A stretch of 6,282 nt of DNA, taken from assembly GCA_023434205.1 (NCBI GenBank), contig JAEYTB010000209.1, positions 1-6,282 on the forward strand, read 5' to 3'. Below the pieces are notes generated by a model. That model saw nothing but the letters and a program-made list of their open reading frames with translations. It searched no databases and had not been told where the DNA came from. Below, one piece after another: positions 1 to 4,625 of this stretch. Within the stretch, counting starts at the first letter, position 1. Every line of letters begins with the position of its first letter. The DNA comes from Planctomycetota bacterium. GTDB lineage: Bacteria > Planctomycetota > Phycisphaerae > Phycisphaerales > UBA1924. The translations under genes and the position numbers were made by a program.

Positions 1-1
1 A

Positions 2-61
2 ACCTTCACCCAGTTCCCTCCCATCTGGGTCCTCGAAACCATCACCTACGACGACAGCTAG
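2..61 (+). CDS. C-terminal end of an unidentified protein (partial, enters from the left)
   Basis: The window opens inside a reading frame that runs 19 codons to a TAG stop at 59-61. The visible peptide ends in PIWVLETITYDDS. The tail is too short to identify a family. It is taken as real because the frame is open from the first base, its codons look like coding sequence (mostly C-ending), and the hairpin repeat array that typically sits between genes begins about ten bases after the stop. The start and most of the gene lie outside the window. The alternative is that the frame is open by chance over only 20 codons. Confidence 0.5.
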   Translation, partial: TFTQFPPIWVLETITYDDS

Positions 62-70
62 ACGCCCTCA

Positions 71-346
71 CTCCTCCCCCGGCTCCGCCACCAACTCCTC
101 CCCCGGCTCCGCGGGGGAGGTGCCGAGGCCCTGCGAGGCGGAGGGGGTGCCTCACTCCTCCCCCGGCTCTGCGGGGGAGGTGCCGAGGCTCTGCGAGGCG
201 GAGGGGGCGCTTACTCCTCCCCCGGCTCCGCGGGGGAGGTGCCGAGGCCCTGCGAGGCGGAGGGGGTGTATCCACTCCTCCCCCGGCTCTGCGGGGGGAG
301 GTGCCGAGGCCCTGCGAGGCGGAGGGGGTGCTTACTCCTCCCCCGC
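71..346. repeat. Tandem array of about 60-bp GC-rich hairpin repeats
   Basis: Four full copies of a roughly 56-bp unit start at 95, 155, 214 and 275, a near-constant 59-61 bp period, separated by 3-6 bases (CTCA, TTA, TATCCA, TTA). Truncated copies flank them at 71-88 and 335-346. Each unit begins with a hairpin whose arms are CCTCCCCCG and CGGGGGAGG around a six-base loop (GCTCCG or GCTCTG). It continues with a G-rich half containing GCCGAGGC, TGCGAGGC and GGAGGGGG. The loop base alternates C, T, C, T over the four copies. The array lies between the end of a plus-strand gene (61) and the end of a convergent minus-strand gene (457). A role in transcription termination or mRNA 3'-end stability, similar to REP/BIME elements, is plausible but inferred. 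Open frames across it on both strands are compositional artefacts. No protein that could mobilise the repeat is in the window. Confidence 0.9.
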
Positions 347-364
347 GGCGAACTGAAGAAGGAG

Positions 365-381
365 CCGCCGCGGAGCGGCGG
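365..381. repeat. Small GC-rich hairpin between the repeat array and the terminator
   Basis: The arms CCGCCGC (365-371) and GCGGCGG (375-381) pair perfectly over seven bases around a three-base loop GGA. No T-run follows on the plus strand, so it is not a classical intrinsic terminator in that direction. It may be a remnant of the neighbouring hairpin array or an accessory 3'-end structure. Its function is unknown. Confidence 0.5.
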
Positions 382-392
382 GGTACCCAAGG

Positions 393-428
393 CAAAAACA
401 CGAACCGCCCCTTCAACGGATGGGGCGG
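393..428 (-). terminator. Intrinsic terminator of the histone-like gene
   Basis: Read on the minus strand, a seven-base stem (CCGCCCC at 428-422 with GGGGCGG at 411-405) encloses a ten-base loop and is followed, after a short TTCGTG interval, by TTTTT (397-393). It begins 28 bases past the stop codon of the histone-like gene. The T-run is displaced about seven bases from the stem, so it is a weaker match to the intrinsic model than the hsp20 terminator. Confidence 0.6.
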
Positions 429-456
429 CTGCGTGCGTCGCGTTGGTTGCGTTGAC

Positions 457-804
457 TTAGGCGGCGCGGCGGAAGGTGCGCCAGGTCGAGGACGCGTTGG
501 TGGTGCGGGCCCACCAGGCGCGGTTGGTCTTGCGAGCCGTGGTCTTGCGGCCGGCGGTGCGCTTGGTGCTCTTGCTCCAGTTGGTCTTGCGCGCCGTCTT
601 GCGGACGGACTTGCGGGCCGTCTTGCGGGCGGTGTTCTTGCTCGCGGAGCGGCGGGCGGTCTTGCGGACCGAGCGGCGCTTGGCCGAGGCCTTGCGGGCC
701 GTGGTGCGCGTCTTGGTGCGCTTCCAGGCCTTGGCCTTCTTGCCCCAGGACTTTTTGGCGCGGGACGCGGTGCGGGTGGAGGAACGGCGAGTCTTCGTGG
801 CCAT
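457..804 (-). CDS. Histone H1-like, Lys/Arg-rich DNA-binding protein
   Basis: The product is 115 residues, with about 20 Lys and 24 Arg (38%) and no Asp or Glu, so it is extremely basic. Much of the middle (residues about 36-92) is built from short repeats of the type ARK, RKT and KTARKS. This resembles the low-complexity tails of eukaryotic histone H1 and the chlamydial Hc2 family. Such proteins bind DNA non-specifically and compact the nucleoid, and that role is inferred here. Unusually, six Trp occur (SW, AW, NW, AWWA, TW), clustered near residues 20-27 and 76-108. The ATG at 804 is chosen because AGGGAG (816-811) precedes it by six bases. A longer frame starting at 930 has no such site and its extra 42 residues lack the basic composition. 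The gene follows hsp20 on the same strand but a strong terminator separates them, so it probably has its own promoter in 805-983. A terminator lies downstream at 428-393. Confidence 0.85.
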   Translation of the reverse strand: MATKTRRSSTRTASRAKKSWGKKAKAWKRTKTRTTARKASAKRRSVRKTARRSASKNTARKTARKSVRKTARKTNWSKSTKRTAGRKTTARKTNRAWWARTTNASSTWRTFRRAA

Positions 805-865
805 GGTTGGCTCCCTGAGTGACGAGGATGGGCCTCCGTGCCCCGCGTGTCGCGTCCGTGCATTC

Positions 866-879
866 GGCAAACGCTTGCC
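866..879. other. Short inverted repeat in the histone-gene leader
   Basis: The arms GGCAA (866-870) and TTGCC (875-879) are perfect over five bases with a four-base spacer. It lies about 60 bases upstream of the histone-like start codon, downstream of the larger inverted repeat at 885-904. If the promoter overlaps that larger repeat, this element would form a small hairpin in the mRNA leader. It is short enough to occur by chance. Confidence 0.3.
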
Positions 880-884
880 TTGAA

Positions 885-904
885 GGACGGTCACATAACC
901 GTCC
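885..904. promoter_or_regulatory. Perfect inverted repeat upstream of the histone-like gene, candidate operator
   Basis: The arms GGACGGT (885-891) and ACCGTCC (898-904) are perfect over seven bases around a six-base AT-rich spacer (CACATA). On the minus strand the spacer reads TTATGT/TATGTG, the only AT-rich hexamer nearby that could serve as a -10 element for the histone-like gene, although no good -35 lies 16-18 bases upstream. The site is 81 bases before the start codon. A dimeric repressor site over the promoter is the simplest reading. A leader hairpin is the alternative. Confidence 0.45.
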
Positions 905-983
905 CTGACTGAAAGAGGGATCGGCGGCACAGGGGAGCCGGATAAGTGGAATCTGGAATTTTCTGGCGGGAAAGCGCAAAGAC

Positions 984-1009
984 AAAAAAGCCCCGGCGGG
1001 GGCCGGGGC
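984..1009 (-). terminator. Strong intrinsic terminator after hsp20
   Basis: On the minus strand an eight-base perfect GC stem (GCCCCGGC at 1009-1002 with GCCGGGGC at 997-990) has a four-base loop and is followed immediately by TTTTTT (989-984). It lies 27 bases past the hsp20 stop codon. This is a textbook rho-independent terminator and implies that the downstream histone-like gene is transcribed separately. Confidence 0.92.
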
Positions 1010-1035
1010 GGCTGTGGCGTGGGTTGTTCACGCGT

Positions 1036-1557
1036 TCAGCGGGCGGCGTGCTGGCCGTTGGCGCCGTTCTGGCGGGCCTTGGCCTGGCCGTTGATGCTGA
1101 TGCGGGTGGCAGGGGCCTTCTGGACCTTGGGGAGGCGGAGCGTGAGCACGCCGTGGGAGAGCTCGGCGTTGGCCTGGTTGTCCTGGACGGGCGCGGGGAG
1201 AAGGACCTGGCGCTCGACGCTGCCCCAGCGCCGCTCGCGCCGGTGCCAGCGCTCGTTGGTCTCCTGCTGCTCCTCGGACTTCTCGGCGCGGATCGTGAGC
1301 ACGCCCTCGTTGACCTCGGCGGTGATCTGGTCCTCGGTGAAGCCGGGGAGCGAGGCACGCACGATGAACTCCTGGTCGTTCTCCGACAGGTCCACGGCGA
1401 GGGCCGACTGCTCCGTGCGGCTGACCGCGACGGGGGCGAGGGCGAAGAAGGGGTCGTCAAAGAACTGATCGATGACCCGGGAGAGCGGAACAAAGGGGGC
1501 CGGCATGGGCCGGCTGGTGGGGGTGGGGGAGGACCGGTTGATGATGCTGCGGACCAT
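1036..1557 (-). CDS. Small heat-shock protein, Hsp20/alpha-crystallin family
   Basis: This 173-residue protein is an ATP-independent holdase chaperone that binds unfolding proteins in the cytoplasm and assembles into oligomers. The N-terminal arm (1-50) contains the FFDDPFF motif common in bacterial Hsp20. The alpha-crystallin domain spans about residues 51-145, with VRASLPGF near 66-73, GVLTIRAEK at 85-93, ERRWGSVERQVLLP at 108-121 and the signature GVLTLRLPK at 136-144. The C-terminal tail carries the oligomerisation I-x-I motif as ISI (153-155). Length and domain order are normal for the family. The ATG at 1557 is preceded by AAAGGAGA (1571-1564) at six bases, an excellent ribosome binding site, so longer upstream frames are rejected. 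The gene diverges from the threonine aldolase gene across a 195-bp intergenic region. No CIRCE element or clear heat-shock promoter could be identified. Confidence 0.95.
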   Translation of the reverse strand: MVRSIINRSSPTPTSRPMPAPFVPLSRVIDQFFDDPFFALAPVAVSRTEQSALAVDLSENDQEFIVRASLPGFTEDQITAEVNEGVLTIRAEKSEEQQETNERWHRRERRWGSVERQVLLPAPVQDNQANAELSHGVLTLRLPKVQKAPATRISINGQAKARQNGANGQHAAR

Positions 1558-1563
1558 GTGAGT

Positions 1564-1571
1564 TCTCCTTT
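1564..1571 (-). promoter_or_regulatory. Ribosome binding site of hsp20
   Basis: The minus strand reads AAAGGAGA here, six bases before the ATG at 1557. It is the strongest Shine-Dalgarno sequence in the window and fixes the start codon. It contrasts with the threonine aldolase and CheR genes, which have no equivalent. Confidence 0.85.
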
Positions 1572-1688
1572 CTGTCCTGGGTCCGGACTGCGGGAAGGAA
1601 GAGGGCAAACCTCGTGCCAGCAGCGGGGACGGCGGGCGCGGGGCGGGCGGGGGATTTGGGTGGAGCGCGGGTGCAAACTCGGCACCGC

Positions 1689-1707
1689 GGTTGTCGTTTT
1701 GACAGCC
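1689..1707. promoter_or_regulatory. Inverted repeat in the hsp20/threonine aldolase intergenic region
   Basis: GGTTGTC (1689-1695) and GACAGCC (1701-1707) are inverted repeats matching at six of seven positions around GTTTT. The site lies 46 bases before the threonine aldolase start and 132 bases before the hsp20 start, where it could influence both genes. It includes TTGACA (1699-1704) on the plus strand, an exact -35 consensus, but no matching -10 follows at 16-18 bases, so a promoter is not established. It could be an operator or the -35 region of an atypical promoter. Confidence 0.4.
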
Positions 1708-1752
1708 ACCCGAACGCCTGTCCGCCCGAACACCCGTCACCTACCCTTGGCC

Positions 1753-2796
1753 ATGATCGACCTTCGTTCAGACACGGTGACGCGGCCGACCAAAGAGATG
1801 CTCGCGGCGATGACCCGGGCGGAGCTGGGCGATGATGTGCTGGGGGACGACCCCACGGTGATCCGGCTGCAGGAGGTGTTCGCGCAGCGGATGGGCAAGG
1901 CCGCGGCATGCTTTGTGCCCACCGGGACGATGGCGAACCAGACGGCGATCCGCGCCCACACGGAGCCGGGCGACGAGATCATCGCGCACGCCGACAGCCA
2001 CATCATCCACTACGAGACGGGCGGTCCGGCGGCGCTGTCGGGGTGCATGATCCGGCCGCTGTCGGGGGCGCGGGGGCAGTTTGATGTGGAGGATGTGGAC
2101 GCCGCGGTACGGCCCGTGGGGATCCACGCGCCCAACAGCCGCCTGCTGGAGATCGAGAACACGCAGAACCGCGGCGGGGGGTCGGTGTGGTCGATGGAGC
2201 GCGTGCAGCGGGTGACGAAGCGCGGGCGCGAGCTGGGGCTGAAGCTGCACCTGGACGGGGCGCGGCTGTGGAACGCGTGCATCGCGACGGGGCGCACGCC
2301 GGCGGAGTATGCCGCGCACTTTGACACGGTGTCGTGCTGCTTCAGCAAGGGGCTGGGGACGCCGGCGGGCTCGGCGGTGGCGGGTGATGTGGAGACGATC
2401 CGGCGGGTGGCGCGGTTCCGCAAGATGTTCGGCGGGGCGATGCGGCAGGCGGGGGTTCTGGCGGGCGCGGCGCTGTACGCGATGGAGAACCACTTTGAGC
2501 GGCTCGCGGAGGACCACGCGAACGCGAAGCGGCTGGCGGAGGGGATCGCGAACATCAAGGGGCTGACGCTGGAGCCCGACCAGGCGGCGCACGGGGTGGA
2601 GACGAACCTGGTGTTCTTCGACATCAGCCCTTCGCTGGGCATGACGGCGGCGGACCTGTGCGCGAAGCTGAAGGCCGAGGGCGTGCTGATGCTGCCGCCG
2701 GGGCAGAGGCGTGTGCGTGCGGTGACGCACCTGGACGTGACGCGGGGGATGGTGGATGAGGCGTTGCGGGTGATCGCGGGGGCAGTGAAGGCTTAA
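1753..2796 (+). CDS. ltaE: Low-specificity L-threonine aldolase, PLP-dependent
   Basis: The 347-residue enzyme cleaves L-threonine or L-allo-threonine to glycine and acetaldehyde, a cytoplasmic step of threonine and glycine metabolism. It matches the LtaE type along its whole length: IDLRSDTVTRPT at 2-13, GDDVLGDDPTV at 27-37, PTGTMAN at 56-62 (cofactor phosphate region), His83 in ADSHIIHYE (ring-stacking position), LENT-like EIENTQN at 133-139, HLDGAR at 166-171 with Asp168 and Arg171, the PLP lysine Lys199 in SKGLGTPAGS, RKMFGGAMRQAG at 223-234 and VTHLDV at 324-329. Length is typical for the family (about 330-350). The ATG at 1753 gives the canonical N-terminus. The frame stays open far upstream but only antisense to hsp20. 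No Shine-Dalgarno precedes the start, so translation may be leaderless or otherwise SD-independent. The stop overlaps that of the convergent gene. Confidence 0.96.
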   Translation: MIDLRSDTVTRPTKEMLAAMTRAELGDDVLGDDPTVIRLQEVFAQRMGKAAACFVPTGTMANQTAIRAHTEPGDEIIAHADSHIIHYETGGPAALSGCMIRPLSGARGQFDVEDVDAAVRPVGIHAPNSRLLEIENTQNRGGGSVWSMERVQRVTKRGRELGLKLHLDGARLWNACIATGRTPAEYAAHFDTVSCCFSKGLGTPAGSAVAGDVETIRRVARFRKMFGGAMRQAGVLAGAALYAMENHFERLAEDHANAKRLAEGIANIKGLTLEPDQAAHGVETNLVFFDISPSLGMTAADLCAKLKAEGVLMLPPGQRRVRAVTHLDVTRGMVDEALRVIAGAVKA

Positions 2797-3761
2797 CGCC
2801 CGCTCTTCACGCGTGTCACCTTCATGGTGACGTCGTCGCTGCTGACGCTGGGCTGGCCGTTCTGCTCGCGTTTTTCGACCGTCAGCTTTTTGCGGAAGGT
2901 CATCGATTCGAGCATGCCGGTCTCGGTGTCCCAGAGGGTCTGGCCGGTGAGGTCGCCCTCGCGGATGCGGATGCCGGCCTGGGAGCTTGAGGGGTCGAGG
3001 CTGAAAGTGCCCCTGGTGGCGATGGTCGCCATGGAGCGGGCGTGGCTTTTGAGCGTGTTGGTGGTTTTCATGCGGATCACGCCCAGGCCGCCCTCGATGG
3101 TGTCCTCGTTGGTCCAGCTCTCGCCCACGGCGGCTTCCCCGGTGCCTTTGCTCTGCGTGGACATGGGGCCGAAGGCGCCCTTCATGAGGCTGCCGCCGTC
3201 CATGCCCGGGAGGGCGGCGAGGCCGCCGCCGACGGAGGAGATGTTGCCGTCCTTGTCCATCTTGACGGGCATGGTGGTGCCGACGAGGGTTTGGAAGAGG
3301 GCGGCGAGGGGGTCGGACTCGTCGGGCTTGGTGGAGTCGAAGCGGACGGACTCGCCGCCGATGGTGGCGTCCATCTTGAACGTCTCGATGGTCATGTCGA
3401 GCGTGTAGCCGGTCTCGGGGTCGGCGGTGAGGCACTTGAGGACGACGGTCATGGCCATGTCCTGCTTGCCGTCGCCCATCATGTCCATGGGGTTGCCGGA
3501 CGGGGCGGCGGCGCCGCCGCGGCGGGAGCGGTTGGCCTTGATGTCCATCTCGAAGCGGGCTTCCTGGCCGACCTTGAACTTGGGGCGGAGGTTGACGAGG
3601 TTCTTCTGAGAAGGAGCGGGCGACTTGGCGGGCGCTCTGTCGGGCGCTTTGGCGGGGGGCTCGCGCATGTCGGGCGTGCCCGCCTGGCCCAGGGCGCTGC
3701 CGGTGAAGCCCGTGATCAACAGCACTGCCGCGAGCCGGACCGCCACAAGCCGGGTTTTCAT
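2793..3761 (-). CDS. Secreted DUF6263-like protein of unknown function
   Basis: The product is 322 residues. Residues 1-26 form a signal peptide: MKTR, a hydrophobic core, then SALG before the likely cleavage near QA. A Pro/Ala/Lys-rich linker (about 28-52) follows. The body starts with LRPKFKVGQEARFEMDIKA (58-76) and continues with beta-rich segments such as MAMTVVLKCL, GYTLDMTIETFKMDATIGG, PVKMDKDGNISSV, AVGESWTNED and WDTETGMLESMTFRKKLTVE. This succession (K-F-K-x-G-x start, a model-parameter-like DxDGN turn, VGESW, WDTETG) resembles the DUF6263 family of exported planctomycete proteins. The match is from memory of the pattern and no biochemical role is known. A Gly/Met-rich insertion (82-99) looks variable. 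The ATG at 3761 is chosen because AGGAG (3774-3770) lies eight bases before it. The in-frame GTG at 3770 overlaps that site. It converges on the threonine aldolase gene and overlaps it by four bases. Confidence 0.85.
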   Translation of the reverse strand: MKTRLVAVRLAAVLLITGFTGSALGQAGTPDMREPPAKAPDRAPAKSPAPSQKNLVNLRPKFKVGQEARFEMDIKANRSRRGGAAAPSGNPMDMMGDGKQDMAMTVVLKCLTADPETGYTLDMTIETFKMDATIGGESVRFDSTKPDESDPLAALFQTLVGTTMPVKMDKDGNISSVGGGLAALPGMDGGSLMKGAFGPMSTQSKGTGEAAVGESWTNEDTIEGGLGVIRMKTTNTLKSHARSMATIATRGTFSLDPSSSQAGIRIREGDLTGQTLWDTETGMLESMTFRKKLTVEKREQNGQPSVSSDDVTMKVTRVKSGR

Positions 3762-3769
3762 CGTGCGCA

Positions 3770-3774
3770 CTCCT
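3770..3774 (-). promoter_or_regulatory. Ribosome binding site deciding the start of the DUF6263-like gene
   Basis: AGGAG on the minus strand lies eight bases upstream of the ATG at 3761. A possible GTG start at 3770 begins on the last base of this site, so it cannot use it. The ATG also gives the more usual signal peptide beginning, MKTR. Confidence 0.7.
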
Positions 3775-3809
3775 GTCTGGTCAGTGTTCTACCGGCTGTG
3801 CATCGGCTG

Positions 3810-3831
3810 GTTGCACCCGGAAAGGTGCAAC
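3810..3831. promoter_or_regulatory. Perfect 8-bp inverted repeat in a divergent promoter region, candidate operator
   Basis: GTTGCACC (3810-3817) and GGTGCAAC (3824-3831) are perfectly complementary arms separated by CGGAAA. The element sits inside the 155-bp region between the divergent DUF6263-like gene and the secreted Pro-rich protein gene, 48 bases from the former's start and 85 from the latter's. A -10-like TAGTAT lies downstream on the plus strand at 3852-3857. The position suits a dimeric regulator controlling one or both exported proteins. It lacks a T-run, so termination is unlikely. Confidence 0.5.
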
Positions 3832-3916
3832 ATCGCGGCGGGGCGTGCGTTTAGTATGGGGAAGGCCAGCGAGCGGGCTCCGAGATGAGCCGGCCGGGCC
3901 CCCTGGAGATTCTGCG

Positions 3917-4513
3917 ATGAACCGCCTGGCACGCTGGGCCGCGGGCCTTGCCTGCGTCCTGATGACGTCTGTAAGTCTGGCGCAGTACGACCCTTCCAAC
4001 CCGTTCCAGGAGAAGCGGCCGGTACAGCCGGTGCCGGAGAAGCCCGCGGAGCCCAAGCCCGACCGGCCGCGGCCGGAGGCGCCCAAGCCTGACAAGCCTG
4101 ACGACCGGTGCGGCACGCCCGAGCCCAAGCCGGCGGAGCGGATCATCACGATTGATGGTCGGGTGATCGTGGTGAGCGTGGAGCTGACGCGGGACATGAT
4201 GCCCGGGCCGGGCAAGCCGCGGGACGGGGGCGGGATGGTGGCGTCGGTGCGGCTGTCCACGGCGAACGAGAAGGGGTTGCCGGACAACATCAAGTCGGTT
4301 CGGCTGTGGCTGTCGAACGAGAAGCGCGAGTCGTGGCGGCCGCGGCTGACGCCGGTGCGGACGTTCCGGTATGACTCGAAGGAGTCGCGGCTGGTGGCGA
4401 GGCGCGGGCCGAAGTGGGGCGCGGGCTCGAAGGCGACGGCGACGGTGCTGCTGGTGCATGGGTCGATGACGTACCGGCTGACCATGCCGGTGACGGTGGA
4501 GGGGGCGTACTGA
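3917..4513 (+). CDS. Small secreted protein with Pro/Lys-rich linker, unknown function
   Basis: The product is 198 residues and I do not recognise a family. Residues 1-22 form a signal peptide: MNRLARW, a hydrophobic stretch AAGLACVLMTSVSLA, then cleavage before QYDPSNPF. Residues about 33-72 are a Pro/Lys/Glu/Asp-rich linker with PKP and PDKP steps and one Cys (65). Residues about 74-198 are a compact domain rich in predicted beta strands (ERIITIDGRVIVVSVEL, SVRLWLSNEKRESW, TVLLVHGSMTYRLTMPVTVE), probably a beta-sandwich in the periplasm or at the surface. The ATG at 3917 has GGAG (3905-3908) eight bases upstream. A GTG-initiated frame from 3845 would add 24 residues before the signal peptide and is rejected. 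The gene stands alone, divergent from the DUF6263-like gene, which also encodes an exported protein with a Pro-rich linker. Confidence 0.8.
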   Translation: MNRLARWAAGLACVLMTSVSLAQYDPSNPFQEKRPVQPVPEKPAEPKPDRPRPEAPKPDKPDDRCGTPEPKPAERIITIDGRVIVVSVELTRDMMPGPGKPRDGGGMVASVRLSTANEKGLPDNIKSVRLWLSNEKRESWRPRLTPVRTFRYDSKESRLVARRGPKWGAGSKATATVLLVHGSMTYRLTMPVTVEGAY

Positions 4514-4525
4514 GCAGGGCCCAAC

Positions 4526-4570
4526 TCCCCCCGAACGGTCGCGCCACATGCGGTTGAGGTGACGGGGGGA
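4526..4570 (+). terminator. Possible stem-loop after the secreted-protein gene
   Basis: TCCCCCCG (4526-4533) and CGGGGGGA (4563-4570) are perfect eight-base arms with a 29-base loop, starting 13 bases after the stop at 4513. TTAATCATCATGAAT follows, which is AT-rich but not a T-run. It could form a terminator-like structure between the secreted-protein gene and the CheR gene, but the long loop and missing U-tract make it a weak call. Confidence 0.3.
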
Positions 4571-4590
4571 TTAATCATCATGAATGCCTC

Positions 4591-4618
4591 TTTACCTTGG
4601 GGCGTCACCGGTTAGAGT
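4591..4618 (+). promoter_or_regulatory. Candidate promoter of the CheR/sensor operon
   Basis: TTTACC (4591-4596) and TAGAGT (4613-4618) match the -35 and -10 consensus at four of six positions each, with a 16-base spacer. Transcription would begin around 4625, essentially at the ATG at 4626, giving a leaderless mRNA. This fits the absence of a Shine-Dalgarno sequence. If translation really begins further downstream, the same promoter would give a leader of about 140-200 bases. Confidence 0.35.
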
Positions 4619-4625
4619 CCGATGC

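Noticed and set aside
71..346. CRISPR array
   Set aside because: The repeated unit is about 56 bp and the intervening sequences are only 3-6 bases, far too short for spacers. No cas gene is present.
120..460. Several open frames across the hairpin repeats on both strands
   Set aside because: They translate the repeat units into low-complexity Pro/Arg/Gly-rich peptides, restart in different frames and have no ribosome binding site. They reflect GC composition with few stop codons.
301..822. A 173-residue plus-strand frame and other frames opposite the histone-like gene
   Set aside because: They are antisense to a highly repetitive Lys/Arg gene, which removes stops from the other strand. The product is Gly/Ala/Leu-rich without any domain.
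902..920. Inverted repeat TCCCT and AGGGA next to the larger dyad
   Set aside because: Only five base pairs with a nine-base loop, overlapping the arm of the stronger 885-904 repeat. This is not beyond chance.
805..930. A 42-residue N-terminal extension of the histone-like protein
   Set aside because: The ATG at 804 has a good AGGGAG at six bases. The extension lacks the basic composition and would cover the inverted repeats and promoter region.
946..1752. Upstream extension of the threonine aldolase frame, 269 extra residues
   Set aside because: The extension is antisense to hsp20 and its terminator and has no domain. The canonical LtaE N-terminus begins exactly at ATG 1753.
1558..1752. 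CIRCE element or sigma-32 type heat-shock promoter upstream of hsp20
   Set aside because: No TTAGCACTC-type dyad is present, and no CTTGAA/CCCCAT pair at suitable spacing could be found on the minus strand.
1768..3435. A 555-residue minus-strand open frame
   Set aside because: It spans two convergent genes with strong family-level evidence in other frames, and its His/Arg/Pro-rich translation shows no domain. It is a high-GC shadow.
4569..4576. Palindrome GATTAATC
   Set aside because: An eight-base palindrome without a spacer in a short AT-rich stretch is expected by chance, and nothing ties it to a regulator.
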